Below are positions 12,231 through 19,299 of a DNA stretch of 64,000 nucleotides, in pieces (the first letter of the stretch is position 1; every line of letters begins with the position of its first letter). The position numbers were made by a program, and so were the translations under genes. The DNA lies in assembly GCF_009765355.1 (NCBI RefSeq), contig NZ_VTHK01000004.1:1-64000 (forward strand), given 5' to 3'. The notes beneath the pieces are model-generated. The model did no database searches. It was not told the origin of the DNA and saw nothing but the letters and a program-made list of their open reading frames with translations. This stretch comes from Amycolatopsis anabasis (GTDB taxonomy: Bacteria > Actinomycetota > Actinomycetes > Mycobacteriales > Pseudonocardiaceae).

Positions 12231-12664
12231 GTCGTGCTCCCCGATCAGTGAACGGCACCGCCCGTGGTCGAACCCGATCACCGCCGGTTTCCCTTAGGTG
12301 ATTGCGGTCCCGCAGGGCTTGGAAAACAAGGATGATTCAGCCGGAATAACACTGTCAATGACAAATTTCGACAGGCCAAATATCCACGCGAACAGCGCGT
12401 CGAAATTTGTCATTCCGCACCGCATGGGAGGACCGCGCACTCGTCGCCAGGTGAGGGGTTCGCTGCTCGAGCCGCCTATCGGCCGCGCATCGCCGGGCCC
12501 GGCCCGGCGATCAGCGGCGGCCGGACGCGCGAACCACGGGCGCGCTCGAGTTTTGTCATCCAGGGCACAGAATCTTCGTGCGTTTCATTCACGATCGCAC
12601 AAATTGTTCGCGTCTTGACTTTCGGCTGGTTTCCGGGAGAAAAGCGTGCCGAATCGCCGCCGCT
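12231..12664. other. AT-richer intergenic region upstream of the lipid operon
   Basis: No convincing gene. Base composition drops clearly below the flanks in 12290-12420 and 12540-12640. It contains the 16-bp inverted repeat described separately, and TTTGTCAT from its right arm recurs in similar form (TTTTGTCATCC) near 12551. The promoter of the exporter-synthase operon must lie here, but I cannot assign -35 and -10 boxes with confidence. Confidence 0.5.
12357..12414. repeat. Perfect 16-bp inverted repeat upstream of the lipid operon
   Basis: AATGACAAATTTCGAC at 12357-12372 is exactly complementary to GTCGAAATTTGTCATT at 12399-12414, with a 26-base spacer. It lies about 130-185 bases upstream of the exporter start, in an AT-rich island. 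It could be an operator for a dimeric or paired regulator, a cruciform, or a transcribed hairpin. No regulator gene sits directly beside it. Confidence 0.75.
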
Positions 12665-13006
12665 TCAGAGCGCGCGCTGCCGCAGGTGCGGCCACCGGCG
12701 CAGGATGCGGTGGAGCGCGGCGGCGCTCCTGGTCACCGGCCCTTCGCAGCCGACGCGGACGTGGAAGCGCTGTCCTTTGTGGATGATCCGGTGCGGCACG
12801 ACCACCAGCTCGTCACCGGACGGCCAGAACCGGCTCGCCAGCTTGCCGTCGACCGAGACCGAGCGGACGGTCAGGCCGCGCGGGTCCAGGGCGATGCGGT
12901 CGACGTTCTCGGTCGCGGTGGCGGTGATCGCGATGTCGCCCTGGCAGAACCGGTTGAAGTAGGTGAGGTCGACCTGGTAGTCGGCGAGCGTGAACGTTTT
13001 CGGCAA
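12665..13006 (-). pseudogene. Remnant of an M1-family aminopeptidase (N-terminal domain only)
   Basis: The 113-codon frame encodes only the start of the N-terminal beta-saddle domain of M1 zinc aminopeptidases: a DYQVDLTYF strand, TATATENVDRIALDPRGLTV, VSVDGK, GDELVV and KGQRFHVRV match the usual pattern in order. M1 enzymes run to roughly 450-850 residues with GAMEN and HEXXH motifs; none of that is present, and after VGCEGP the sequence becomes unrelated and arginine-rich. The start is TTG. The neighbouring gene is also broken. I call it a decayed fragment; a small expressed protein from the same frame cannot be excluded. Confidence 0.6.
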
Positions 13007-13155
13007 GGATCTTCCCCATCAGCGGCGTCTTCTCGGGCTGCCTTCAAGCTAGGCGGGGCTGTTCACCGCGGCGCCGCGATCGTGCAACGGGTCTCCGGCG
13101 AGCACCCATCGGTTGGGTAACAGAACCACGGTTTCCGGATATAGACTGTCCAGTT

Positions 13156-13666
13156 GTGGAGCCCCTGCACCGGGTCGACCTCGGCAGCGTTCCCTACGAG
13201 CAGGCCGCCCGGGACATGGCGGAGTGGGTTCGCGAGCGAACCGAGGGCACGGCGGGTGACCGGTTGTTCCTGCTGAGTCATCCGCCGGTGGTCACCTACA
13301 GCCACCGCACCCCGCCGGAGGAGCTGCCCCGGCTGGACGGGCACGGGCGGCCGCTGCGGACCGTGCTCCACCGTGCGCCGGGACACCCCGCCGAAGTCGT
13401 CCAGCCTGGTCGGGGTGTGGACCCCGGACCACCGCAAGCTGGCGGCCATCGGCATGCGGATCCGCCGCGGCGTCACCAGCCACGGGTTCTCCCTCAACAT
13501 CGACCCCGACCTGAGCGCCTTCGACCACTTCGTCGCGTGCGGCATGTCCGATGTCCGGACGACCTCGCTGCGGGAGGTCGCCGAGGAGCAGGGGCTGCCC
13601 GCGCCCGGCGAAGCCGCGGTCCGGGACGCGGTGGCGCGGGCGCTCGGGGCGGTCACTCCCGGTTGA
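13156..13666 (+). pseudogene. lipB: lipB (octanoyltransferase) pseudogene with internal deletion and frameshift
   Basis: LipB moves octanoyl groups from acyl carrier protein to lipoyl domains. Starting at GTG 13156 the frame reads LHRVDLGSVPYEQAARDM and then LLSHPPVVTYSHRT, the normal LipB N-terminus. After about residue 70 the homology stops and resumes in another frame (from about 13395) with GVWTPDHRKLAAIGMRIRR, HGFSLNIDPDL and the ACGMSD cysteine region. About 55 residues are missing, including the RGG-x-HGPGQ substrate-binding stretch. With both a deletion and a frame change the gene cannot make an active enzyme. The end overlaps the convergent ANTAR gene by 14 bases. A functional lipB presumably exists elsewhere. 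Confidence 0.82.
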
Positions 13667-14393
13667 TCGAACGGGGGTCCATCGCCGACACGCTGGGATC
13701 GTTGTCCACCACCGCCCGGGCCACCACCAGGAGTTTGCGGCCGTGGTCCCGCGCGAACCCGCGCATCGAATCGAACGCCTCGGCCACCCCGACCCCGAAC
13801 CGTTCGGCGAGCACGCCCTTCGCCTGCTCCACGACGATCCGGCTGTTCAGCGCGGCCTGCAGCTGTTCGGAGAGCATCTCGCGCCGGCGGGTGGCGCGTT
13901 CGGCGAGGATGCCGATCGTGGCCACATCGGCCAGGGCCTGGCCCACGTCGGCCAGTTCGCGGTCCAGTTCACCGGAATCCGCCGAGAACAGGTTGACCAC
14001 GCCGATGATCTCGTCCCGCAGCCGCAGCGGCAGGGCGTGCGCCGCGCCGAACCCGGCGGCCATCGCGGCGGGCACGAACCGGGGCCAGCGCGCCGCGGCG
14101 ACGGTCAGATCGGCGCCGTGCACCGCTTCCCCCGCGCGGAAGCAGTCCAGGCTCGGGCCCTCGTCGTTCTGCAACTGGAAAAGTTCCGCCAGCCGGGCCT
14201 GTTCGCTGGACGCGGCGACCACGTTCAGCGCGCCGTGGTGGTCGGCCAGCAGCAGGCCGGCGGCGTCGACCGCGAGGACCTCGGTGCAGCGCAGGGTGAT
14301 CTGGTGCAGGAAGTCGATCAGGTCGAAGTCGGTGACGATGGTGTCGGTCAATTCGACGAAAGCCTGCGCGATCTGCCGATCCAACCCGGTCAT
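13653..14393 (-). CDS. GAF-ANTAR RNA-binding antiterminator (second of a pair)
   Basis: A 246-residue signalling protein. Residues about 25-165 form a GAF sensor domain (ITLRCTEVLAVDAAGLLLAD..., IIGVVNLFSA). Residues about 175-235 form an ANTAR domain (LQAALNSRIVVEQAKGVLAERFGV...AFDSMRGFARDHGRKLLVVARAVV). ANTAR domains bind paired RNA hairpins and prevent transcription termination; GAF domains control this through a ligand or redox state that cannot be named here. The ATG overlaps the stop of the preceding GAF-ANTAR gene (ATGA), so the two are co-translated. C-terminal GAF-ANTAR architecture is common in actinobacteria. Confidence 0.9.
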   Translation of the reverse strand: MTGLDRQIAQAFVELTDTIVTDFDLIDFLHQITLRCTEVLAVDAAGLLLADHHGALNVVAASSEQARLAELFQLQNDEGPSLDCFRAGEAVHGADLTVAAARWPRFVPAAMAAGFGAAHALPLRLRDEIIGVVNLFSADSGELDRELADVGQALADVATIGILAERATRRREMLSEQLQAALNSRIVVEQAKGVLAERFGVGVAEAFDSMRGFARDHGRKLLVVARAVVDNDPSVSAMDPRSINRE

Positions 14394-15142
14394 GACATTC
14401 CTCCCTGATCCTGCTCCGGGGCGGGGGGATCCCCGTCCGGGCTGAAGCGCAGCGTCCGCCGCACCACCGCGCGCGCGACCTCCGCCACGCGGAGATCGCG
14501 CGCGTAGGCGTAGGCGCGCAGGCGGACGAGCGCATCGGCCACCGGAACGCCGAGCTGCACCGAGACCATGCCGGCCGCCTGGTGCACCTCCGCCCGGCGC
14601 AACATCGATTCGTCCGCGAGGATGCCCTCCGCCGCTTCGGTCCCGGCCTGGCCGTTCAGCGCGAGCAGCAGCAACGCATCGACGTAGACCAGGGCGTCGG
14701 CCAGTTCGCCGGCGGTCAGCCCGCCCACCCCGTCGCGGTACAGGTCGAGCACGCCGACCTGGATCGCACCGGCGCCCACCGGTAACGAGAACATTCCCCG
14801 CACCCCCAGCCGGCACGCTTCGGCCGCGAACACCGGCCACCGCGACCGGCTGTCCCGGGACGCCAGGTCGTCGACCAGGGTCGGCGCTCCGGCCGACAGG
14901 GTGTCGACGCCCGGCCCTTCCCCTACCGCGGCCTGCAAGTCCTCCAACTCCTCGCTGCGCACGTCGGTGGCGTGCACCGGTTCGTGCGTATCAAGGCTAC
15001 TCAGAAGTACAACACCGGCACCGCTCGCGGAGATCGCCTTCGCGCACGCGAGGCAGACGTGGCGGATGGACAGGGGAACGGCTTCGCGCGCGGCGCAGTC
15101 GACGATCGAAGCCCAGACCTGGGTTGTCCGATCACCGTCCAC
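14390..15142 (-). CDS. GAF-ANTAR RNA-binding antiterminator (first of a pair)
   Basis: A 250-residue protein starting at GTG. Residues 20-165 are a GAF-like sensor (SIRHVCLACAKAISASGAGVVLLSS..., GVRGMFSLPVG, VGVLDLYRDGVGGL). Residues about 180-235 are the ANTAR domain (ESMLRRAEVHQAAGMVSVQLGVPVADALVRLRAYAYARDLRVAEVARAVV). The carboxy tail is short and charged. It is translationally coupled to the second GAF-ANTAR gene and may form hetero- or homodimers with it. No typical double-hairpin ANTAR target was identified nearby. The 108 bases between this start and the YncE-like stop should carry the promoter. Confidence 0.9.
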   Translation of the reverse strand: MDGDRTTQVWASIVDCAAREAVPLSIRHVCLACAKAISASGAGVVLLSSLDTHEPVHATDVRSEELEDLQAAVGEGPGVDTLSAGAPTLVDDLASRDSRSRWPVFAAEACRLGVRGMFSLPVGAGAIQVGVLDLYRDGVGGLTAGELADALVYVDALLLLALNGQAGTEAAEGILADESMLRRAEVHQAAGMVSVQLGVPVADALVRLRAYAYARDLRVAEVARAVVRRTLRFSPDGDPPAPEQDQGGMS

Positions 15143-15250
15143 CGCGAGTCCGCCTCACCGCTCACGCACCATCGACCACGACCGTAGCGCCCCGGACCTG
15201 GCCGGGCGAAAGGTACACAGAACCCGGGCGACCAGGACTTTTGACTCTAC

Positions 15251-16294
15251 TCAGGCGAGGTCCCCGGCGCGCAGATACGCCAGGCCGTGCGCGCCGGGTT
15301 CACCGCTTCGTGCCACCTCGAGGACGGCCACCGGTTCGAGTCGGGTCAGATCCACGACGGACACCGTGGAGGAGTCGACGTTGGCGACGTATCCGAACCG
15401 CCCGTCCGGCGAGGACGTGATGGTCAACGGGAACCGGCCGACCGCCACCCGGCCGAGGTGCCGATGCGTTTCCGGGGCGTAGACGTGCAACGCGCCGTCC
15501 GCGTGCTCGCCGAGCGCGGAGCCGTCGCCCGCCATGCTCAGTTCGCCCGCGAGGATCAGGCCGGTGCCGGTGACGTGCACCGGGAACACGACGTGCTCGG
15601 TCGGCAGGAGCCCGACGATCTCCCCGGTCGCCACCTCGATCACCCGGATGCCGGGCTGCGCCGCGGGAACGCCGCCGAAATCTCCCTTCGGCGCGGCGAC
15701 GTACACGTACCGGCCGTCCGGCGAGACGTCGAGCCCCTCGCTGCCGGGCACGTCGATCCGGCCGGTCATCGTGCCGGTTTCCAGATCCACCACCGAGACG
15801 AACGGCGCTTCCTTGTTGGTGGCGTACCCGCGGCGCCCGTCGGGCGTGATGGCGAACCAGTGCGGCCCGGGCGCCCCGGTCGGGATCCGGTCGATCGGGG
15901 CGCGGCGTTCGGTGTCCAGGACCAGCACCCCGCCCGGTTCGGTTTCGTTGGCCTCGACGCTGACGTAGAGCCGGTTCCGCGCGCGGTCGAGCGCGAGGCC
16001 GTGCGGTCCGTGTTCGGGGCCGAGGTCGATCACCTCGGCGACCTCGCGGGTGGCCACGTCGATCACGGTGAGCTCGCGGGCGCGGCCGGTGTTGTCGTGG
16101 TAGTAGCCGGAATGGTAGGTGCTGACGCAGTACAGCACCCGCCGGTCCGGGTCGAAGCAGAGCTCGTGCGGCTCGGGCGGGACCTCGAGCACGTCGAGCT
16201 TCTCGTGGGTGACGGCGTCGAAGAAGGTCACGGTGGGCCCGCTCTGGCTGACCACCGCGAGCAGGTCACCGGGCTGGTTCGTCGTTTCGGTCAT
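15251..16294 (-). CDS. YncE/YVTN-type beta-propeller protein
   Basis: A 347-residue protein made of seven-bladed-propeller-like repeats. Characteristic blades are DPDRRVLYCVST, DRARNRLYVSVEAN, TPDGRRGYATNKEAPFVSVVDLETG, SPDGRYVYVAAP and SPDGRFGYVANVDSSTVSVVDL. There is no signal peptide, so a cytoplasmic location is likely. Such proteins act as binding scaffolds or lyases/lactonases, but no catalytic signature can be assigned. It lies 72 bases downstream of the indole-type oxidation operon on the same strand and could be its last member. That link is positional only. Confidence 0.8.
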   Translation of the reverse strand: MTETTNQPGDLLAVVSQSGPTVTFFDAVTHEKLDVLEVPPEPHELCFDPDRRVLYCVSTYHSGYYHDNTGRARELTVIDVATREVAEVIDLGPEHGPHGLALDRARNRLYVSVEANETEPGGVLVLDTERRAPIDRIPTGAPGPHWFAITPDGRRGYATNKEAPFVSVVDLETGTMTGRIDVPGSEGLDVSPDGRYVYVAAPKGDFGGVPAAQPGIRVIEVATGEIVGLLPTEHVVFPVHVTGTGLILAGELSMAGDGSALGEHADGALHVYAPETHRHLGRVAVGRFPLTITSSPDGRFGYVANVDSSTVSVVDLTRLEPVAVLEVARSGEPGAHGLAYLRAGDLA

Positions 16295-16366
16295 AAGTCC
16301 AGAGTGGGCGAAGGTACCGATTAACTCCAGTGCAATCTCGGCAACTCACTCTTGCGTGAAACGCAA

Positions 16367-17104
16367 CTAGCGCATGAAGACTCCGCCGTTGATGTCCACT
16401 GTGGACCCGGTGATGAATCCGGCTTCGTCCCCGCACAGGTGGCCGACGATCGCGGCGACCTCCTCGGGGCGCCCGAACCGGCCGACCGGGATCGCGGACA
16501 TCGCGCGCCGCAGTTCCCCGGCGTCCATGTCGTCCATGACCGGGGTGCGGACCGGGCCCGGCGCCACCGCGTTGACGGTGACGTCGTACGGGGCGAGTTC
16601 GCGCGCGAAGATCTTGGTCAGCACCAGGATCCCGGCCTTCGAGGACGCGTAGTGCGCCCCGGCGACGAGGCCGCCCTGCTGCCCGGCGAGCGAGGCCAGG
16701 TTCACGATCCGGCCCCAGCCGCGCTCGCGCATCGCCGGCGCGCACAGCCGGATGGCGGCGAACACGCTGCGCAGATTGGTCTCCAGCACCGCGTCCCACT
16801 CGTCGCACTCGATGTCCCACACCGATTTCTGCGCGGTCCGGGCCGCGTTGTTCACCAGGATGTCCGGCGAGTGCCAGCGTTCGGCGATCTCGTGCACCGC
16901 CGAGCGCAGCTCCTCCGGCGCACGGACGTCCGCGGTGACCGCGAACGCCGTCTCCCCGGAAGCGTCCAGCTCGGCGGCGAAACCGGACGCGTCGTCCCGG
17001 TCCAGCAACGCGACCCGCGTGCCGCGGCCGTGCAGTTCGCGCGCGATCGCCGCGCCGATGCCCCGCCCGGCCCCGGTGACCAGGGCGACCTTCGAATCGG
17101 CCAT
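16367..17104 (-). CDS. Short-chain dehydrogenase of the indole-type oxidation operon (IifA/IacE-like)
   Basis: A 245-residue classical SDR: NAD(P)-binding TGAGRGIG near residue 12, NNAA, catalytic Ser in NLASLAG and the YASSK motif, then the PGPVRTP loop and a C-terminal GSTVDINGG. It would oxidise a diol or alcohol intermediate to a ketone. The ATG shares one base with the stop of the preceding small gene (TGATG). Together with that gene, the oxygenase and the flavin reductase it reproduces the four-gene set described for bacterial indole oxidation (iifABCD) and part of the iac indole-acetate cluster. SDR assignment is firm; the substrate is inferred from context. Confidence 0.88.
   Translation of the reverse strand: MADSKVALVTGAGRGIGAAIARELHGRGTRVALLDRDDASGFAAELDASGETAFAVTADVRAPEELRSAVHEIAERWHSPDILVNNAARTAQKSVWDIECDEWDAVLETNLRSVFAAIRLCAPAMRERGWGRIVNLASLAGQQGGLVAGAHYASSKAGILVLTKIFARELAPYDVTVNAVAPGPVRTPVMDDMDAGELRRAMSAIPVGRFGRPEEVAAIVGHLCGDEAGFITGSTVDINGGVFMR
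16394..16406. repeat. GTCCACARTGGAC-type near-palindrome, copy 3
   Basis: GTCCACTGTGGAC inside the SDR gene, the same dyad with T at the centre (the other-strand reading of GTCCACAGTGGAC). It covers codons for the conserved STVDI residues. Confidence 0.55.
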
Positions 17105-17484
17105 CACTCGTTCCCGAAGAACAGCGGGCGGCCGATGCGCGCCTCGATTTTCAGGTACCGCCAGAGCTTCCCGCCCGGCAGCTCGGTGCCGCGGACGATG
17201 TCGCACACCTGGGTCACGGTCCGGTAGTCCGGCACGTCGGCCAGGATGTACGCGGTCCACGGGTAACCGTCGGCGGGGCCGACCACCAGTTCGTCGTCGT
17301 CGAGGGTGCCCAGGACCTCGACGCCGAACCGTCCGCGCAAATCGGCGAACGCGCCCTTGGTCGCCGTGAACACGTCCCTGCGCTCGGCCTCGTCGGCCGC
17401 GAAGAACGGGTCCCGCACGCCGATGCAGAACAGCACGCGCAGCCTGCCGTCCCCGGTGTTCCGGTAGGTGTCCGCCACAGTCAC
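17104..17484 (-). CDS. IacB/IifB-like small protein
   Basis: A 126-residue protein of unknown biochemistry. RVLFCIGVRDPFF near the start, GVEVLGTLDDDELVVGP in the middle, then GYPWTAYILADVPDYRTV and KLWRYLKIEARIGRPL resemble the small protein that accompanies the flavin oxygenase in iac and iif clusters. It may be a ferredoxin-like alpha/beta dimer acting on the oxygenated indole intermediate. GTG 17484 is chosen because AGGGGA lies eight bases upstream and the codon overlaps the oxygenase stop (GTGA). The stop overlaps the SDR start by one base. Family recognition is from memory of motifs, so moderate confidence. Confidence 0.7.
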   Translation of the reverse strand: MTVADTYRNTGDGRLRVLFCIGVRDPFFAADEAERRDVFTATKGAFADLRGRFGVEVLGTLDDDELVVGPADGYPWTAYILADVPDYRTVTQVCDIVRGTELPGGKLWRYLKIEARIGRPLFFGNE

Positions 17485-18686
17485 TTCGCTGATCCCCTCT
17501 GGTCCTGGTGTACCGGCGCGAGTTCGATGCCCAGCGCGGTCGCGCCGATCAGCTCCCGCGCCGCGTAGTTGGCGAACGGCATGAACGCGCCCGCCTGCAC
17601 GTCCCGCCACATCCGCTCGAACGGCAGCTTGCGGACGTAGGACGCGCCGCCGACCGCGTCCACGAGTTTCGTGAAGATCTGGGTCGCGTTGTTCGTGCAC
17701 ACGTATTTGACCAGCGCGCACCGCGAAAGCGCTTCCTGCACGGTCAGTTCGGTGAACACGCGGCCCGCGCCGAACTCGTCCGCGTGCCGGTGCAGCATCG
17801 CGCGGGACGATTCGAGCAGGATCTCGCATTCGGCGATGGTGTCCTGCACCCGCGCCGAACTCGCGGTGCCCCGGCGGACCACCTGCCGGGTGGCCCAGTC
17901 CAGCGCACCCGCGGCGACCCCGGTGTACACCGCGCCGAACGCGGGCATCGCCCAGGCGAACACGGTTTCCGCGACCCGGGAATCGAGGTGCCCGATCGGC
18001 AGGCTGTGCACCAGGGCGTCGTCCGGGACGAACAGGTCGGAGTACTCGACGTCGTTGCTCTGGGTGGCCCGCATGCCCATCATGTCCCAGGTCTGGTGGA
18101 TGGTGACCGCGGCGTCGTCGAGCGCCACCCGGAACAGCATCAGCCGCGGACCGAGTTCGGGATCCTCGTAGCGCGCGGTCGTCGAGCAGTGCGTGGCGAC
18201 CGCGGTGTTGGTGCCGAAGTTCTTGCGGCCGTTGAGCAGGTAGCCGCCGTCGACCTTGGTCGCGGTGGTGCGTGCGTCGGTCATCAGGTTCGGGGTGCCG
18301 ATCTCGCTGGTCACCGCGGCCCAGACGAGCTTGTCCTCGGCGGCCAGGCGCAGGAACCCCTCCAGCTTCGGATCCCCGGTGCGCCGCCAGACCGCGGACC
18401 ACTGGCCCAGCGGCGAGATGTGCATGGTCACCGCGAGCGCGGTCGCGCCGTCCCCCATCGCGAGCCGCTCGATCGCGGGCAGGATCTCCGCCATGCCCGC
18501 GCCCGCGCCGCCGAACTCCTCGGGCAGGGAAATGCGCAGGAAACCCGCCTCGCGCATTTCCTTGTAGTTCTCGTGCGGGAAGTCGTTGTCCCGGTCGTGG
18601 TCACCGGCCCGCTCGGCGAACCGGTCCGCCAGTTCGGCGGCCATCGCCACGAATTCGCGCTGCCGATCGGTCAGGCACTGCTTCAC
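17481..18686 (-). CDS. Acyl-CoA-dehydrogenase-fold flavin monooxygenase (IifC/IacA-like)
   Basis: A 401-residue protein with the acyl-CoA dehydrogenase fold: N-terminal helical domain, a central WAAVTSEIGTPNLMTDARTTATKVDGGYLLNGRKNFGT beta-domain, and a C-terminal helical domain ending near PFANYAARELIG. True dehydrogenases of CoA esters usually pair with ETF. Here the gene sits between a flavin reductase and the IacB/IifB-like gene, as the oxygenase component of two-component indole or indole-acetate monooxygenases does. It would use FADH2 and O2 to hydroxylate an indole-type substrate. The GTG start overlaps the flavin reductase stop by four bases (GTGA). A p-hydroxyphenylacetate- or DszC-like substrate is the main alternative. 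Confidence 0.78.
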   Translation of the reverse strand: MKQCLTDRQREFVAMAAELADRFAERAGDHDRDNDFPHENYKEMREAGFLRISLPEEFGGAGAGMAEILPAIERLAMGDGATALAVTMHISPLGQWSAVWRRTGDPKLEGFLRLAAEDKLVWAAVTSEIGTPNLMTDARTTATKVDGGYLLNGRKNFGTNTAVATHCSTTARYEDPELGPRLMLFRVALDDAAVTIHQTWDMMGMRATQSNDVEYSDLFVPDDALVHSLPIGHLDSRVAETVFAWAMPAFGAVYTGVAAGALDWATRQVVRRGTASSARVQDTIAECEILLESSRAMLHRHADEFGAGRVFTELTVQEALSRCALVKYVCTNNATQIFTKLVDAVGGASYVRKLPFERMWRDVQAGAFMPFANYAARELIGATALGIELAPVHQDQRGSAK

Positions 18687-19213
18687 ACCAAGCTCCTGTC
18701 TGCGAGGACATAGCCGCGGTTGCGATAGGCGAGATCGGGTTGTTCCCCGGAAAGCACCGCGACGACCTGTCCGTAAACGACGAGATGCGTGCCCACCGCC
18801 GTGACGTCCGCGACCTGGCAGTCGAACGCCGCCGGGACGTCGTGGCGGATCGGGCTCCCGGTGCGCAACGCCCGCCAGTCGTCGTCGAAGCGGTACCGGG
18901 CCGGAACGGGGGTGCGCCCGGCGAAGCTCTCCGCGAGGCCGAGGTGCTCCGGGGACAGCAAGTTCACCGCGAAGCACCCGTTGACGCGGACGGCCTGCGC
19001 GACCGGGGTGTCCCGGTAGAGGCAGGCCAGCAGCACCGGCGGATCGGCGCACACCGAGGTGACCGCGCTGACCGTCTGGCCGAACCGCCCCGCCGAGCCG
19101 TCGGTGGTCACCACGGTCACCGCCGACGTCATCCGGGCCATTCCCGCCAGGAAACCCGAGCGCAGTTCCGGATCCCCGGCCGGGCGCAGCTTCACCTTCG
19201 GCGCGCTCTCCAC
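18683..19213 (-). CDS. Flavin reductase, two-component monooxygenase partner (IifD/IacG-like)
   Basis: A 176-residue protein of the flavin reductase (HpaC/RutF-like) family that supplies reduced flavin to the oxygenase. MARMTSAVTVVTTDG, TVSAVTSVCADPPVLLACLYRDTPVAQAVRVNGCFAVNLL and GRTPVPARYRFDDDW follow the family pattern, and the C-terminal VVYGQVVAVLSGE closes the barrel. GTG 19213 keeps the usual length; a further upstream start is possible, but the added residues look non-coding. First gene of the four-gene operon, read away from the LysR gene. The intergenic gap holds a LysR-type palindrome, so substrate-responsive control is likely. Confidence 0.87.
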   Translation of the reverse strand: MESAPKVKLRPAGDPELRSGFLAGMARMTSAVTVVTTDGSAGRFGQTVSAVTSVCADPPVLLACLYRDTPVAQAVRVNGCFAVNLLSPEHLGLAESFAGRTPVPARYRFDDDWRALRTGSPIRHDVPAAFDCQVADVTAVGTHLVVYGQVVAVLSGEQPDLAYRNRGYVLADRSLV

Positions 19214-19264
19214 TCCAGGCAGTGTCTGGTACGGACCAATCCCCGCGCAAACACGACTTGTCGC

Positions 19265-19292
19265 TGGACTGCATCGCGTCGCGCGATACAAT
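19265..19292 (+). promoter_or_regulatory. Promoter and LysR-type operator between the LysR gene and the oxidation operon
   Basis: TGCATCGCG-TCG-CGCGATACA at 19270-19290 is a 9-bp inverted repeat with one mismatch, with T and A outer bases like LysR-family boxes. The core ATCGCG-TCG-CGCGAT is perfect. It overlaps a -10-like TACAAT (19287-19292), with TGGACT (19265-19270) 16 bases before it. The ATG of the LysR gene follows seven bases after the -10, so that transcript may be leaderless and autorepressed. Confidence 0.55.
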
Positions 19293-19299
19293 CGCCCGG

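Noticed and set aside
9175..12251. Large plus-strand frames opposite the synthase and exporter
   Set aside because: No recognisable domains, and composition typical of antisense shadows.
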